From the NCBI GenBank assembly GCA_943914115.1, contig CALUAU010000057.1, positions 1-12,665 of the forward strand: DNA of 12,665 nucleotides, written 5' to 3'. The DNA comes from an uncultured Microbacteriaceae bacterium. Lineage in GTDB: Bacteria > Actinomycetota > Actinomycetes > Actinomycetales > Microbacteriaceae. Position numbers and translations under genes: made by a program. Numbering within the stretch: position 1 is the first letter of the stretch; every line of letters begins with the position of its first letter. Positions 6,512-12,665 of the stretch are shown in pieces. The notes beneath the pieces were generated by a model. The model saw nothing but the letters and a program-made list of their open reading frames with translations. It was not told the origin of the DNA and did not search any database.

Positions 6512-7876
6512 CTATTCGCCGCGTGAAATGCGGGTCATCTCGTCGCGATCAACCACCTTGATGCGCTCGCGGCCCGCCGCTTCACCGAGCTGACGTTCGT
6601 GTGCATCCAGGCGGTGCCAACCGTCGAGATCGGTCACCGGCACATTGCGTTCGGCAAGCAGCTTGACGATCGATTCGGTATCGGTGTCGGCCGGCTGCCA
6701 CCAGTGTTCCGGGCCACCGAGCAGGTTCGCGATCGTTTCTTTTGCATCCGATTTAGTGTGGCCGATAAGCCCAACCGGGCCGCGCTTGATCCAGCCGGTT
6801 GCATACAGCCCCGGCACTTTTTCGCCAGCCGCGTCGATGACAACGCCGCCCTCGTTGGGGATCACACCGCGGGTCTCGTCGAACGGAACTTCATCCAGCG
6901 GCGAACCAAAGTAGCCCACCGCGCGGTAAATCTGCCCCACGGGCACTTCGGTGAACTCTCCCGAGCCCATGACACCGCCGTCACCGTTGGGGTTGTTGCG
7001 CTCTACGCGCAGTGCGCGCACGCGACCGTTTTCGTCGGTGAGCACCTCACTGGGTTTGGCCCAAAAATGCAGGTGCAGTCGGCGCGATGCCGTGCGCGGT
7101 TCGTTCGCTCGCTCACGCCACTGCCCGAAGATGCGGTTGATCACCAGGCGCTGCTTGTTTTTGAGCGATTCGGCGTCGGCTTCGGGGTCGCGATCAAAAT
7201 CGGCCTCGTCAATAATCACGTCAACATCGGGCACTTCGCCGAGTTCACGCAGCTCAAGCGGCGTGAACTTCACCTGCAGCGGTCCGCGGCGACCAAAAAC
7301 GTGCACATCGGTGACCTTGGATGCGCGCAGGCCCGCCTCAACGTTTGCGGGAATTTCGGTGGGCATGAGGTCGTCAGGATGCTTGGCGAGCATGCGGGCG
7401 ACGTCGAGCGCCACATTGCCGTTACCGATCACGGCCACCGATTCAGCATCGAGCGGCCAATCGCGCGGGTGGTCGGGGTGTGCGTCATACCAGTGCACAA
7501 AATCGGCGGCGCCGAATGAACCCTCGGCTTCAATTCCGGGAATATCGAGGTGCGCGTCGCGGCTGGCGCCGGTGGCAAAAATCACCGCGTGGTAGCGGCT
7601 GCGCAGATCGTCGAGGGTGAGGTCGGTACCAAAATCGACGTTGCCAAAAATCCGGATGCGACCGGTGTCGAGCACCTCACGTAGCCCGTTCACCACGCCC
7701 TTGATGCGCGGATGGTCGGGGGCGACACCGTAACGAACCAGGCCGTAGGGTGCGGGGAGACGGTCGAACAGGTCGATCGATACCTCGTGCGTGCCTTCGG
7801 CCTCCTTCAGCAGGATGTCGCTGGCATAAATCCCAGCGGGGCCGGCACCAACTACAGCTACTCGAAGCGTTGCCAC
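6512..7876 (-). CDS. fprA: FprA-type ferredoxin/flavodoxin-NADP+ reductase (adrenodoxin-reductase family)
   Basis: 454 residues, family length. FAD enzyme passing electrons between NADPH and ferredoxin in the cytoplasm. The FAD-binding GAGPAG is at 10-15, PYGLVRYGVAPDHPRIK at 43-59, the NADP-binding GNGNVA at 151-156 with the following VFGRRG at 193-198, and the second FAD motif GWIKRGPVG at 361-369. All are intact. Start is GTG at 7876 (VATLRVAVVGAG), with AAAGGGA about 7-8 bases ahead; no leaderless-type -10 is present, which fits an internal gene of an operon. It lies 66 bases after the prenyl synthase stop on the same strand, without a clear terminator between, so it may be co-transcribed with menG and the prenyl synthase. 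Partners such as ferredoxin are not in the window. A role in cytochrome P450 or other redox pathways cannot be told from sequence. Confidence 0.94.
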   Translation of the reverse strand: MATLRVAVVGAGPAGIYASDILLKEAEGTHEVSIDLFDRLPAPYGLVRYGVAPDHPRIKGVVNGLREVLDTGRIRIFGNVDFGTDLTLDDLRSRYHAVIFATGASRDAHLDIPGIEAEGSFGAADFVHWYDAHPDHPRDWPLDAESVAVIGNGNVALDVARMLAKHPDDLMPTEIPANVEAGLRASKVTDVHVFGRRGPLQVKFTPLELRELGEVPDVDVIIDEADFDRDPEADAESLKNKQRLVINRIFGQWRERANEPRTASRRLHLHFWAKPSEVLTDENGRVRALRVERNNPNGDGGVMGSGEFTEVPVGQIYRAVGYFGSPLDEVPFDETRGVIPNEGGVVIDAAGEKVPGLYATGWIKRGPVGLIGHTKSDAKETIANLLGGPEHWWQPADTDTESIVKLLAERNVPVTDLDGWHRLDAHERQLGEAAGRERIKVVDRDEMTRISRGE

Positions 7877-7942
7877 TGTCTTTCCCTTTCAGTGCGTTTG
7901 TAATTCATGTGGGTCGCATCCCGGGTCTACCAGGGCGACACC

Positions 7943-9058
7943 CTAAAAGTCTCGTTCGACCAGGCGCCGGGCGAATTCGCGCAGCGCCTCGCGCACCACA
8001 CCGTCTGGCAGCTGGTCGAGTGCGTCGACCGCGCGGCGCACATATTCGTGTGCGGCCTCGATGGTTTCGGCGGTGACGGCGTGATTGCGCAGTTCGGCGA
8101 CGATCGCATCCACCTCTGCGGGGTCTGATTCGACGGCGTCGCAGCGCGAGAGCGTCGGGTCGGCGCTGCCGGGCGCGGTGCCGGCGACGCGGGTGCGGAT
8201 GCGGTGCAGCAGATCGGTTGCCGCTGCATCCCCCGCTTCACTGTATTTTTCAAGCAGCAGTACGGGCAGCGTTTCAACCCCGGCGCGCAGGTCGGTGCCG
8301 GCGAGTTTGCCGGTTTTGTCGCTCTCTGGTGACAGGTCGATGACATCATCGACCAGTTGGAAGGCGATGCCCACGCTCTCACCGAAGCTGTGCATCGCTG
8401 CCTCGTATTCGCGTGGTGCTCCTGAGAGCATGACGCCCAGGCGTGCCGCCGCCGAGATGAGCGAGCCGGTCTTGTCGGCGAGCACCTGCAGGTAGTGGGC
8501 GATGCGATCTTCACCCTCACGCGGGCCGATAGTTTCGCGCATCTGCCCGAGCACGAGGCGTTCAAACACCTCTGCCTGCAACTGGACTGCCTCGGTGCCA
8601 AGTGTCGAAAAAATTTGTGATGAGCGGGCGAAGAGCAGATCACCGGCGAGAATCGCGGTGGAGTTCGACCAGCGCAGATGCGCGGCGGTCACTCCGCGAC
8701 GCAGGGTCGCCTCATCCATGACATCGTCGTGATAGAGCGATGCCAGATGCGTGATTTCGATCGCCGCAGCGGCCCGGTCGATTTCCGGGGTGGCCGGTTC
8801 TGGCCCCAGTTGTGCGGTAAGCAGTAGCAGCATCGGCCGCAGTCGTTTACCGCCCGCGTTGAGCAAATAGGTGGCGGTTACCTGCGCCACCTCGTCGGCG
8901 AACCGCACCTCTTCTTTCAAAACCTGTTCGACGCGTTCCAGCCCGGCATCGAGCGTCGCTTTGAGTCGCCGTTCGGCAGGTTTTGCGAAAAGCTGCTTGG
9001 CAAACCCTGCCCTTACGGTGCTGTGTGCGGGACGGCGTGCCGCTGAAGTGTGAGTCAC
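7943..9058 (-). CDS. Long-chain polyprenyl (probably menaquinone side-chain) diphosphate synthase
   Basis: 371 residues, trans-prenyltransferase of the IspA/IspB/HepT class. Condenses isopentenyl diphosphate units to the isoprenoid tail that MenA later joins to the naphthoquinone ring. Motifs: GGKRLRP at 69-75, first Asp-rich motif DDVMD at 111-115, second DDVID at 237-241 followed by the usual lysine-containing stretch (SDKTGKLAGTD). The fifth residue before the first motif is Ala (A106), as in the octaprenyl synthase IspB, not the bulky residue of short-chain enzymes, so a long product is expected. Start GTG at 9058 overlaps the menG stop by four bases (GTGA), which implies translational coupling. 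N-terminus to about residue 30 is variable. No separate small subunit (HepS-type) is seen, suggesting a homomeric enzyme. Length of the chain is not decided. Confidence 0.92.
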   Translation of the reverse strand: MTHTSAARRPAHSTVRAGFAKQLFAKPAERRLKATLDAGLERVEQVLKEEVRFADEVAQVTATYLLNAGGKRLRPMLLLLTAQLGPEPATPEIDRAAAAIEITHLASLYHDDVMDEATLRRGVTAAHLRWSNSTAILAGDLLFARSSQIFSTLGTEAVQLQAEVFERLVLGQMRETIGPREGEDRIAHYLQVLADKTGSLISAAARLGVMLSGAPREYEAAMHSFGESVGIAFQLVDDVIDLSPESDKTGKLAGTDLRAGVETLPVLLLEKYSEAGDAAATDLLHRIRTRVAGTAPGSADPTLSRCDAVESDPAEVDAIVAELRNHAVTAETIEAAHEYVRRAVDALDQLPDGVVREALREFARRLVERDF

Positions 9059-9783
9059 TCGGTGGGCTCCTCGCTGCGGTTGGTGGGCTTCACGCCGCGG
9101 TGCAGTGCGGCAATTCCGTAGGCGAGGTTGCGGTGGGCAACTTTTTGGTAGCCAGCTGCTCGCAACCAGCCCGCAAGTTCACGCTGATCGGGCCACGCCT
9201 TGATCGAGTCAAAAAGATACTCGTAGGCCTCCGGATCGCTCGAAACGAGGTTCACGACGACGGGGCGCACGGTGGTCATATACCAGTCGTAGAGATTTCC
9301 AAAGACCGGATTCGTGGGGGTCGAAAACTCGCAGATGACGATCTTGCCGCCGGGCTTGGTGACCCGGTGCATCTCGGCCAGCGCGCGTTTTGGTTCTTGC
9401 ACATTGCGCAGCCCGAAGCTCACCGTGGTGGTGTCGAAAGTGTTGTCGTCAAAGGGCAGCTGTGTGGCGTCACCCTGCAAAAATTCGATCAGCGGGTGAC
9501 CGCCGTGCCGACGACGTGCCTCGTGGATCATGCCGGCCGAAAAGTCGAGCGCAACCACCGAGGCGCCAAAATCGGCGAGGATGCGAGACACAGTGCCCGT
9601 TCCCGCGGCAACGTCGAGGATGAGGTCGCCCGGTTTCGGGTCGATCGCTTCGCGGGTGCGGCGCCGCCAATAGGGGGTAACGCCGAGACTGAGCACGTCA
9701 TTGGTGAGGTCGTATCGAGTCGAGACGCGGTCAAACATCGCCGAGACTTCGTCCGGCCGTTTCTCAAGATCGACGTGATGCAT
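9055..9783 (-). CDS. menG: Demethylmenaquinone methyltransferase
   Basis: 242 residues, UbiE/MenG family. Transfers the methyl group of S-adenosylmethionine to demethylmenaquinone, the last step of menaquinone synthesis. Seen: FDRVSTRYDLTNDVLSLG at 17-34, the SAM motif LDVAAGTGTVS (about 56-66), the acidic strand end VVALDFSAGM, LPFDDNTFD near 109-117 and the family signature FGLRNV followed by R-V-T-K-P-G-G. Actinobacteria use menaquinone, so MenG rather than a ubiquinone enzyme is meant. Start ATG at 9783; TAGGAT lies exactly 7 bases upstream, suggesting a leaderless message, although the same bases could give a weak AGGA site. First gene of the menG-prenyl synthase-fprA block and divergent from menF. 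The geranylgeranyl reductase (menJ) gene that in many actinobacteria lies next to menG is absent here. Confidence 0.95.
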   Translation of the reverse strand: MHHVDLEKRPDEVSAMFDRVSTRYDLTNDVLSLGVTPYWRRRTREAIDPKPGDLILDVAAGTGTVSRILADFGASVVALDFSAGMIHEARRRHGGHPLIEFLQGDATQLPFDDNTFDTTTVSFGLRNVQEPKRALAEMHRVTKPGGKIVICEFSTPTNPVFGNLYDWYMTTVRPVVVNLVSSDPEAYEYLFDSIKAWPDQRELAGWLRAAGYQKVAHRNLAYGIAALHRGVKPTNRSEEPTE

Positions 9784-9790
9784 GCTGTCT

Positions 9791-9796
9791 ATCCTA
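9791..9796 (-). promoter_or_regulatory. Putative -10 box of menG
   Basis: TAGGAT on the minus strand, 7 bases (AGACAGC) before the menG ATG. Part of the 104-base divergent menG/menF region (9784-9887), which also has two short stems: CGGGC/GCCCG at about 9807-9820 and GCAGC/GCTGC at about 9825-9841. No clear -35. Confidence 0.4.
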
Positions 9797-9873
9797 CGTG
9801 TCCGCGCGGGCGCTTGCCCGGCGTGCAGCTAAGCCGGCTGCGAACCGGGTGCTGAGTGACGGTCGTCCGCCGA

Positions 9874-9879
9874 TACTCT
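9874..9879 (+). promoter_or_regulatory. Putative -10 box of menF
   Basis: TACTCT, 8 bases before the menF ATG at 9888. The intervening AGAAGGCG also contains an AGAAGG Shine-Dalgarno-like run only two bases from the ATG, so it is less clear here that the message is leaderless. Confidence 0.35.
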
Positions 9880-9887
9880 AGAAGGCG

Positions 9888-11150
9888 ATGGATGAGCTAC
9901 CGCAGCTGCGCGTTGTGTCGCGGCCAATTAATTCGCCGGCCGAGCTCCTGCAATTTACGGATGCACGGCACCCACTGGTGATGGTGCGGCGCGGCGAGGG
10001 GCTGGTGGGCCGCGGCGTTGCGGTGCGCGCCGAGTTTTCATCGAACGGCCAGGTGTCACAGGCCCGGCAGTGGTTTGCGAAACTCACCGCAGCCGCGAGC
10101 GTTGATGATGCGGTACAGCTGCCCGGTAGCGGCCTGGTCGCGTTCGGTTCGTTCAACTTTGACGACCGCGATGCCGCACCATCGCATGTGGTGGTGCCCG
10201 AAACCATTGTTGGCCTGCGCGATGGCCGCGCTTTTATCACGCAGATCAGCACCGCGGATGCTCCAGCGCACACGATCGCGGCCCCGGCACAGCCGCTCGG
10301 CCCCGATCCACGCTGCGATCTCGTAGCTCCGACCGGTGAACGCGAACGGCACCACGCCGCGGTTGCCGATGCCATCGCCCGCATCCGCCGCGGCCAGCTG
10401 CAAAAGGTGGTGGTGGCACGCCGAGCAACCGGGCGCATCCGCCCCGATGCCGACCTGCGTCACCTGCTCTATCGGCTCGAAAAAAACTACGGCGACACCT
10501 GGATTTACGCGGTTGCCGGGATGATTGGCGCCAGCCCCGAAATGCTCGTGCGGGTGCTCGATGGCGAGGTGGCCGCGCGGGTGCTCGCCGGCACCACACC
10601 GCGCGGTAGCGATGCGGGTTCGGATGCGGCGGCCAGTGAAGCCCTGCGAGTATCGGCAAAAAACCGTGCCGAACACCGCTTTGCGGTTGAATCGGCACTC
10701 GCCTCGCTCGGCCGGCTCGACTCGCATGACGACCCCGCCGGCGGGCTCACCGCATCCCCCGAACCGTTCCTTTTGCAGCTGCCAAATGTGTGGCATCTGG
10801 CGAGCGATCTGCGCGGCCGGATGCCCGCGGGCGCGAGCCCGCTCGACCTGGTTGAGGCACTGCATCCCACCGCCGCCGTGGGTGGCACTCCCACCGCCGC
10901 AGCCATGAACGCCATCCGTGAACTCGAGGGGTGCGACCGCGGCCGCTACGCCGGGCCCACCGGTTGGGTGTCGGCCGCTGGTGACGGCGAGTGGGTGGTG
11001 GCGCTACGCGGTGCACAATTTGCCGACGATGGCGAAGTGGTTGCTTTCGCGGGTGGCGGGATTATGGCCGCATCCCAACCCGATGACGAGTGGCTCGAAA
11101 CCGAGGTAAAACTCGCACCGGTTCGGACTGCGCTCGAAACTGAACGCTAA
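9888..11150 (+). CDS. menF: Isochorismate synthase
   Basis: 420 residues, chorismate-binding (anthranilate synthase component I-like) family. Converts chorismate to isochorismate, the first dedicated step to menaquinone, in the cytoplasm with Mg2+. The conserved block starts at about 150: LQKVVVAR with the general-base Lys K173, GASPEML (214-220), RVLAGTTPRG (231-240), the SxKxxxEH motif S256-AKNRAEH (263), HPTAAVGGTP (326-335), GPTGW (356-360) and AGGGIMAASQPDDEW with E404 in LETE. N-terminal 145 residues are the variable lobe. Salicylate synthase or aminodeoxychorismate synthase are alternatives, but no partner genes for these are present and menG is divergent next door, so menaquinone is favoured. 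An isochorismate route to siderophores cannot be fully excluded. Ends 23 bases from the convergent ppk2 stop. Confidence 0.92.
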   Translation: MDELPQLRVVSRPINSPAELLQFTDARHPLVMVRRGEGLVGRGVAVRAEFSSNGQVSQARQWFAKLTAAASVDDAVQLPGSGLVAFGSFNFDDRDAAPSHVVVPETIVGLRDGRAFITQISTADAPAHTIAAPAQPLGPDPRCDLVAPTGERERHHAAVADAIARIRRGQLQKVVVARRATGRIRPDADLRHLLYRLEKNYGDTWIYAVAGMIGASPEMLVRVLDGEVAARVLAGTTPRGSDAGSDAAASEALRVSAKNRAEHRFAVESALASLGRLDSHDDPAGGLTASPEPFLLQLPNVWHLASDLRGRMPAGASPLDLVEALHPTAAVGGTPTAAAMNAIRELEGCDRGRYAGPTGWVSAAGDGEWVVALRGAQFADDGEVVAFAGGGIMAASQPDDEWLETEVKLAPVRTALETER

Positions 11151-11161
11151 CGCCGGTCACC
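11151..11161 (+). repeat. 11-bp direct repeat, copy 1 (downstream side of ppk2)
   Basis: CGCCGGTCACC immediately after the menF stop. The identical 11 bases occur at 12053-12063 on the other side of ppk2. After the shared 11 bases both continue to GGCC, with a 3-base difference (AGC) here. Confidence 0.6.
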
Positions 11162-11173
11162 AGCGGCCGCGGG

Positions 11174-12037
11174 CTACGACTGCGCCAGCCGCTGCCGCTC
11201 AGTTTCTTGGTCGAAGCGCGCTGCGGGCCACTGCGGATCGATTCGGCGCAGCTCGTGCTGCACGATGCTTTTTACCGCCAGGCGCGCGTACCACTTTTTA
11301 TTGGCCGGAATCACGAACCAGGGCGCAACCGGTGTTGAGGTGCGCTCAAGCGCGATCTGATAGGCCTCGGCGTAGTCATCCCAGCGGGCACGCTCATCAA
11401 TATCACCCGGGTTGTACTTCCAGTGCTTATCTGGGCGGTCAATACGCTCGAGCATCCGCTCGGCTTGCTCATCCCGGTCGATGTGCAGCATGAACTTGAG
11501 CACCCGGGTGCCCGAGTCGACCAGCTCGCGCTCAAACTCCACGATGGCGCCGTAACGCCGATCGATTTCATCAGCGGGCGCATACTGATGCACCCGCTGC
11601 ACCAGCACATCCTCGTAGTGCGAGCGGTCAAACACCCCGATGCGACCGGGCTTCGGGAGCTGTTTACGGATGCGCCAAAGAAAATCGTGCTGCAGTTCTT
11701 CCTCAGTGGGAGCCTTGAACGAGGCGATCTGCAGCCCCTGCGGATCAACCGATCCGAACACGTGCCGCACAATGCCGCCCTTGCCGGCCGCATCCATACC
11801 CTGCAACACCACGAGCAAACTGGGGGCATCATCGCGCGCATACATGCGCTCCTGCAGGTCAGCCATCTCGGCATCACGGGCGCTGAACAATTGCTGCCCC
11901 TCGAGCTTGGCATCGGCCCCGGTGAACCCCGGAGTCGAGTTCGGGTCGATATCGGCCAGACGGAACCCGGCTCTCACCTCGAGCTCGCGCAGCTGCGAAA
12001 GATCGACGGGAACATCCATACCTTTTTTCTTAGCCAC
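11174..12037 (-). CDS. ppk2: PPK2-family polyphosphate:nucleotide phosphotransferase
   Basis: 287 residues, one-domain PPK2. Uses polyphosphate to phosphorylate ADP/GDP or AMP (class not decided), in the cytoplasm. Walker A GMDAAGKGG at 80-88, the lid and Walker B region with GVFDRSHYEDVL (134-145; D137, R138, E142), and KHWKYNPGDIDERARWDDY at 204-222. All are intact. The C-terminal IPANKKWYARLAV (243-255) is typical. Start GTG at 12037 (VAKKKGMDVP) has TAGAAT 6 bases ahead and no Shine-Dalgarno site; the later in-frame ATG (residue 7) is an alternative start. Single gene, converging on menF. An IS481 transposase gene ends about 52 bases upstream, so the promoter region may have been altered by the insertion. 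Identical 11-bp repeats stand on both sides of the gene. Confidence 0.92.
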   Translation of the reverse strand: MAKKKGMDVPVDLSQLRELEVRAGFRLADIDPNSTPGFTGADAKLEGQQLFSARDAEMADLQERMYARDDAPSLLVVLQGMDAAGKGGIVRHVFGSVDPQGLQIASFKAPTEEELQHDFLWRIRKQLPKPGRIGVFDRSHYEDVLVQRVHQYAPADEIDRRYGAIVEFERELVDSGTRVLKFMLHIDRDEQAERMLERIDRPDKHWKYNPGDIDERARWDDYAEAYQIALERTSTPVAPWFVIPANKKWYARLAVKSIVQHELRRIDPQWPAARFDQETERQRLAQS

Positions 12038-12043
12038 CCTGCG

Positions 12044-12049
12044 ATTCTA
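12044..12049 (-). promoter_or_regulatory. Putative -10 box of ppk2
   Basis: TAGAAT on the minus strand, 6 bases (CGCAGG) before the GTG start at 12037. It is close to the sigma-70 consensus TATAAT. The -35 region would fall near 12066-12072, inside or next to the palindrome at 12054-12066 and close to the IS end; no good -35 hexamer is seen there. Confidence 0.4.
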
Positions 12050-12052
12050 AAT

Positions 12053-12066
12053 CGCCGGTCACCGGC
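12053..12066. repeat. 11-bp direct repeat copy 2, within a GC palindrome
   Basis: CGCCGGTCACC at 12053-12063 equals 11151-11161. Here it extends to GCCGGTCACCGGC (12054-12066), a 6+1+6 perfect palindrome just upstream of the ppk2 -10. It could be an operator, a target site, or chance in GC-rich DNA. Confidence 0.5.
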
Positions 12067-12089
12067 CAGCCTGGCAACGAAAAGGGTCG

Positions 12090-12665
12090 CTAGCTGTACT
12101 GGCCGGGGACGTTGGTTAATCGTGAGAAGGGCGGCTGGTTGCCGCAGGCTGTGTGTGGCCGGTGGTGGTCGTAGTAGTGCAGCCAGCCGTCGAGTTCTCC
12201 GCGGCGTTCGGCCTCGGAGGTGTAGCAGCGGGCATAGGCCCAGCCGTCGGCCAAGGTCCGGTGGAATCTCTCGATCTTGCCGTTGGTCTGCGGCCGATAC
12301 GGACGGGTGCGCTTGTGCTTGATCCCGAGCTCGGCACAGGTGTCTCGCCACAGGTGTGAGCGGTAGGCGCCACCGTTGTCGGACAGGACGCGCTCGACGG
12401 TGATGCCGCGGGCGTTGAACCACTCGACAGCCCGCACCAGGACCGCTGTGGCGGTGATCGAGATTTCGTCGTCGTGGATCTCGGCGTAGGCCACGCGGGA
12501 GTGGTCGTCGATGACAGTGTGGACAAAGGCCTTGCCCATCAACGGGTCCCGGTACTTGTTTCTGGGTTTGTCGGGGGTGGCGGCTCGGTTCTTCTCGCCT
12601 TGTCGTCGGCCGACGTAGCGCCAGCCTCCGCCGTCGGGGATGTTGCCGAGCTTCTTCACGTCGAC
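12090..12665 (-). mobile_element. IS481-family transposase, C-terminal part; runs off the window
   Basis: 191 residues are visible, ending at TAG 12092-12090; the frame is open to the window edge (VDVKKLGNIPDGGGWRYVGR), so the true start is outside and the helix-turn-helix half (probably some 130 residues) is not seen. It is the rve (DDE) catalytic domain: first Asp in FVHTVIDDHSR (12530-12500 region), second in LSDNGGAYRS, and Glu in PQTNGKIERFHR, with spacing typical of IS481. All catalytic residues are intact, so the gene may be active. Cut-and-paste or copy type integration is done by such enzymes. The terminal inverted repeat is not resolved: the element should end between 12038 and 12089, but the other end is needed to define it. 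No frameshift in the visible part. Confidence 0.9.

Noticed and set aside
6490..6521. Terminator between cls and fprA
   Set aside because: Only a 5-bp stem (TAGCG/CGCTA) and an 8-bp direct repeat ATTCGCCG; no T-run on either strand.
6599..7519. 306-residue plus-strand frame
   Set aside because: Antisense to fprA, whose FAD and NADP motifs are intact; no recognisable domain in the shadow.
8983..9855. 290-residue plus-strand frame
   Set aside because: Antisense to menG and the start of the prenyl synthase; no domain seen.
11423..12322. 299-residue plus-strand frame
   Set aside because: Crosses two unrelated minus-strand genes (ppk2 and the transposase) and is their shadow.

Overview
The window looks like a chromosomal segment of a high-GC actinobacterium, most likely of the order Micrococcales and close to Microbacteriaceae. 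This is inferred from protein style only: an adrenodoxin-reductase-type FprA, a menaquinone (not ubiquinone) gene set, a C-terminal-type M23 peptidase behind an Arg/Glu-rich cytosolic part, GTG starts, and TANNNT boxes 6-8 bases before start codons. No search was run.

Layout. Left end (1-144, minus strand): a cut tRNA-Met(CAT) and a complete tRNA-Thr(GGT), apparently one transcript. Then, on the minus strand, a membrane-anchored M23 cell-wall peptidase (237-1919) and an inositol-monophosphatase-family phosphatase (2011-2835). A tRNA-Tyr(GTA) with its terminator (2915-3045) diverges from the phosphatase; a perfect 8+3+8 inverted repeat sits in the shared promoter region. From 3065 to about 3835 lies a decayed patch: a NYN-domain nuclease gene that has lost its 5' end and carries a frameshift (3065-3663), a strong terminator, and a ZIP metal transporter gene that has lost its last third (3789-4355). 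The two broken genes face each other, so this reads as a deletion or rearrangement scar, and it is AT-richer than its surroundings.

Centre and right: yajQ and a cardiolipin synthase (plus strand, 4478-6480); then a minus-strand block menG > polyprenyl diphosphate synthase > fprA (9783-6512), diverging from menF (9888-11150). menF makes isochorismate (the entry to menaquinone synthesis), the prenyl synthase makes the long isoprenoid tail, and MenG does the last methylation, so the two ends of the menaquinone pathway are divided over a 104-bp divergent promoter region. FprA supplies electrons to ferredoxin and may share the transcript. No geranylgeranyl-reductase-like (MenJ) gene is present in this cluster. 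On the right, a PPK2-type polyphosphate kinase (11174-12037) is followed upstream by the 3' part of an IS481-family transposase (12090 to the edge) that ends about 50 bases from the ppk2 start.

Most of the window is housekeeping. I see no convincing new multi-gene system. The points worth a second look are the NYN/ZIP scar, the dyad in the IMPase/tRNA-Tyr promoter, the 13-residue helical repeat on the cytosolic side of a wall hydrolase, the repeated leaderless-promoter pattern, and an 11-bp direct repeat flanking ppk2.
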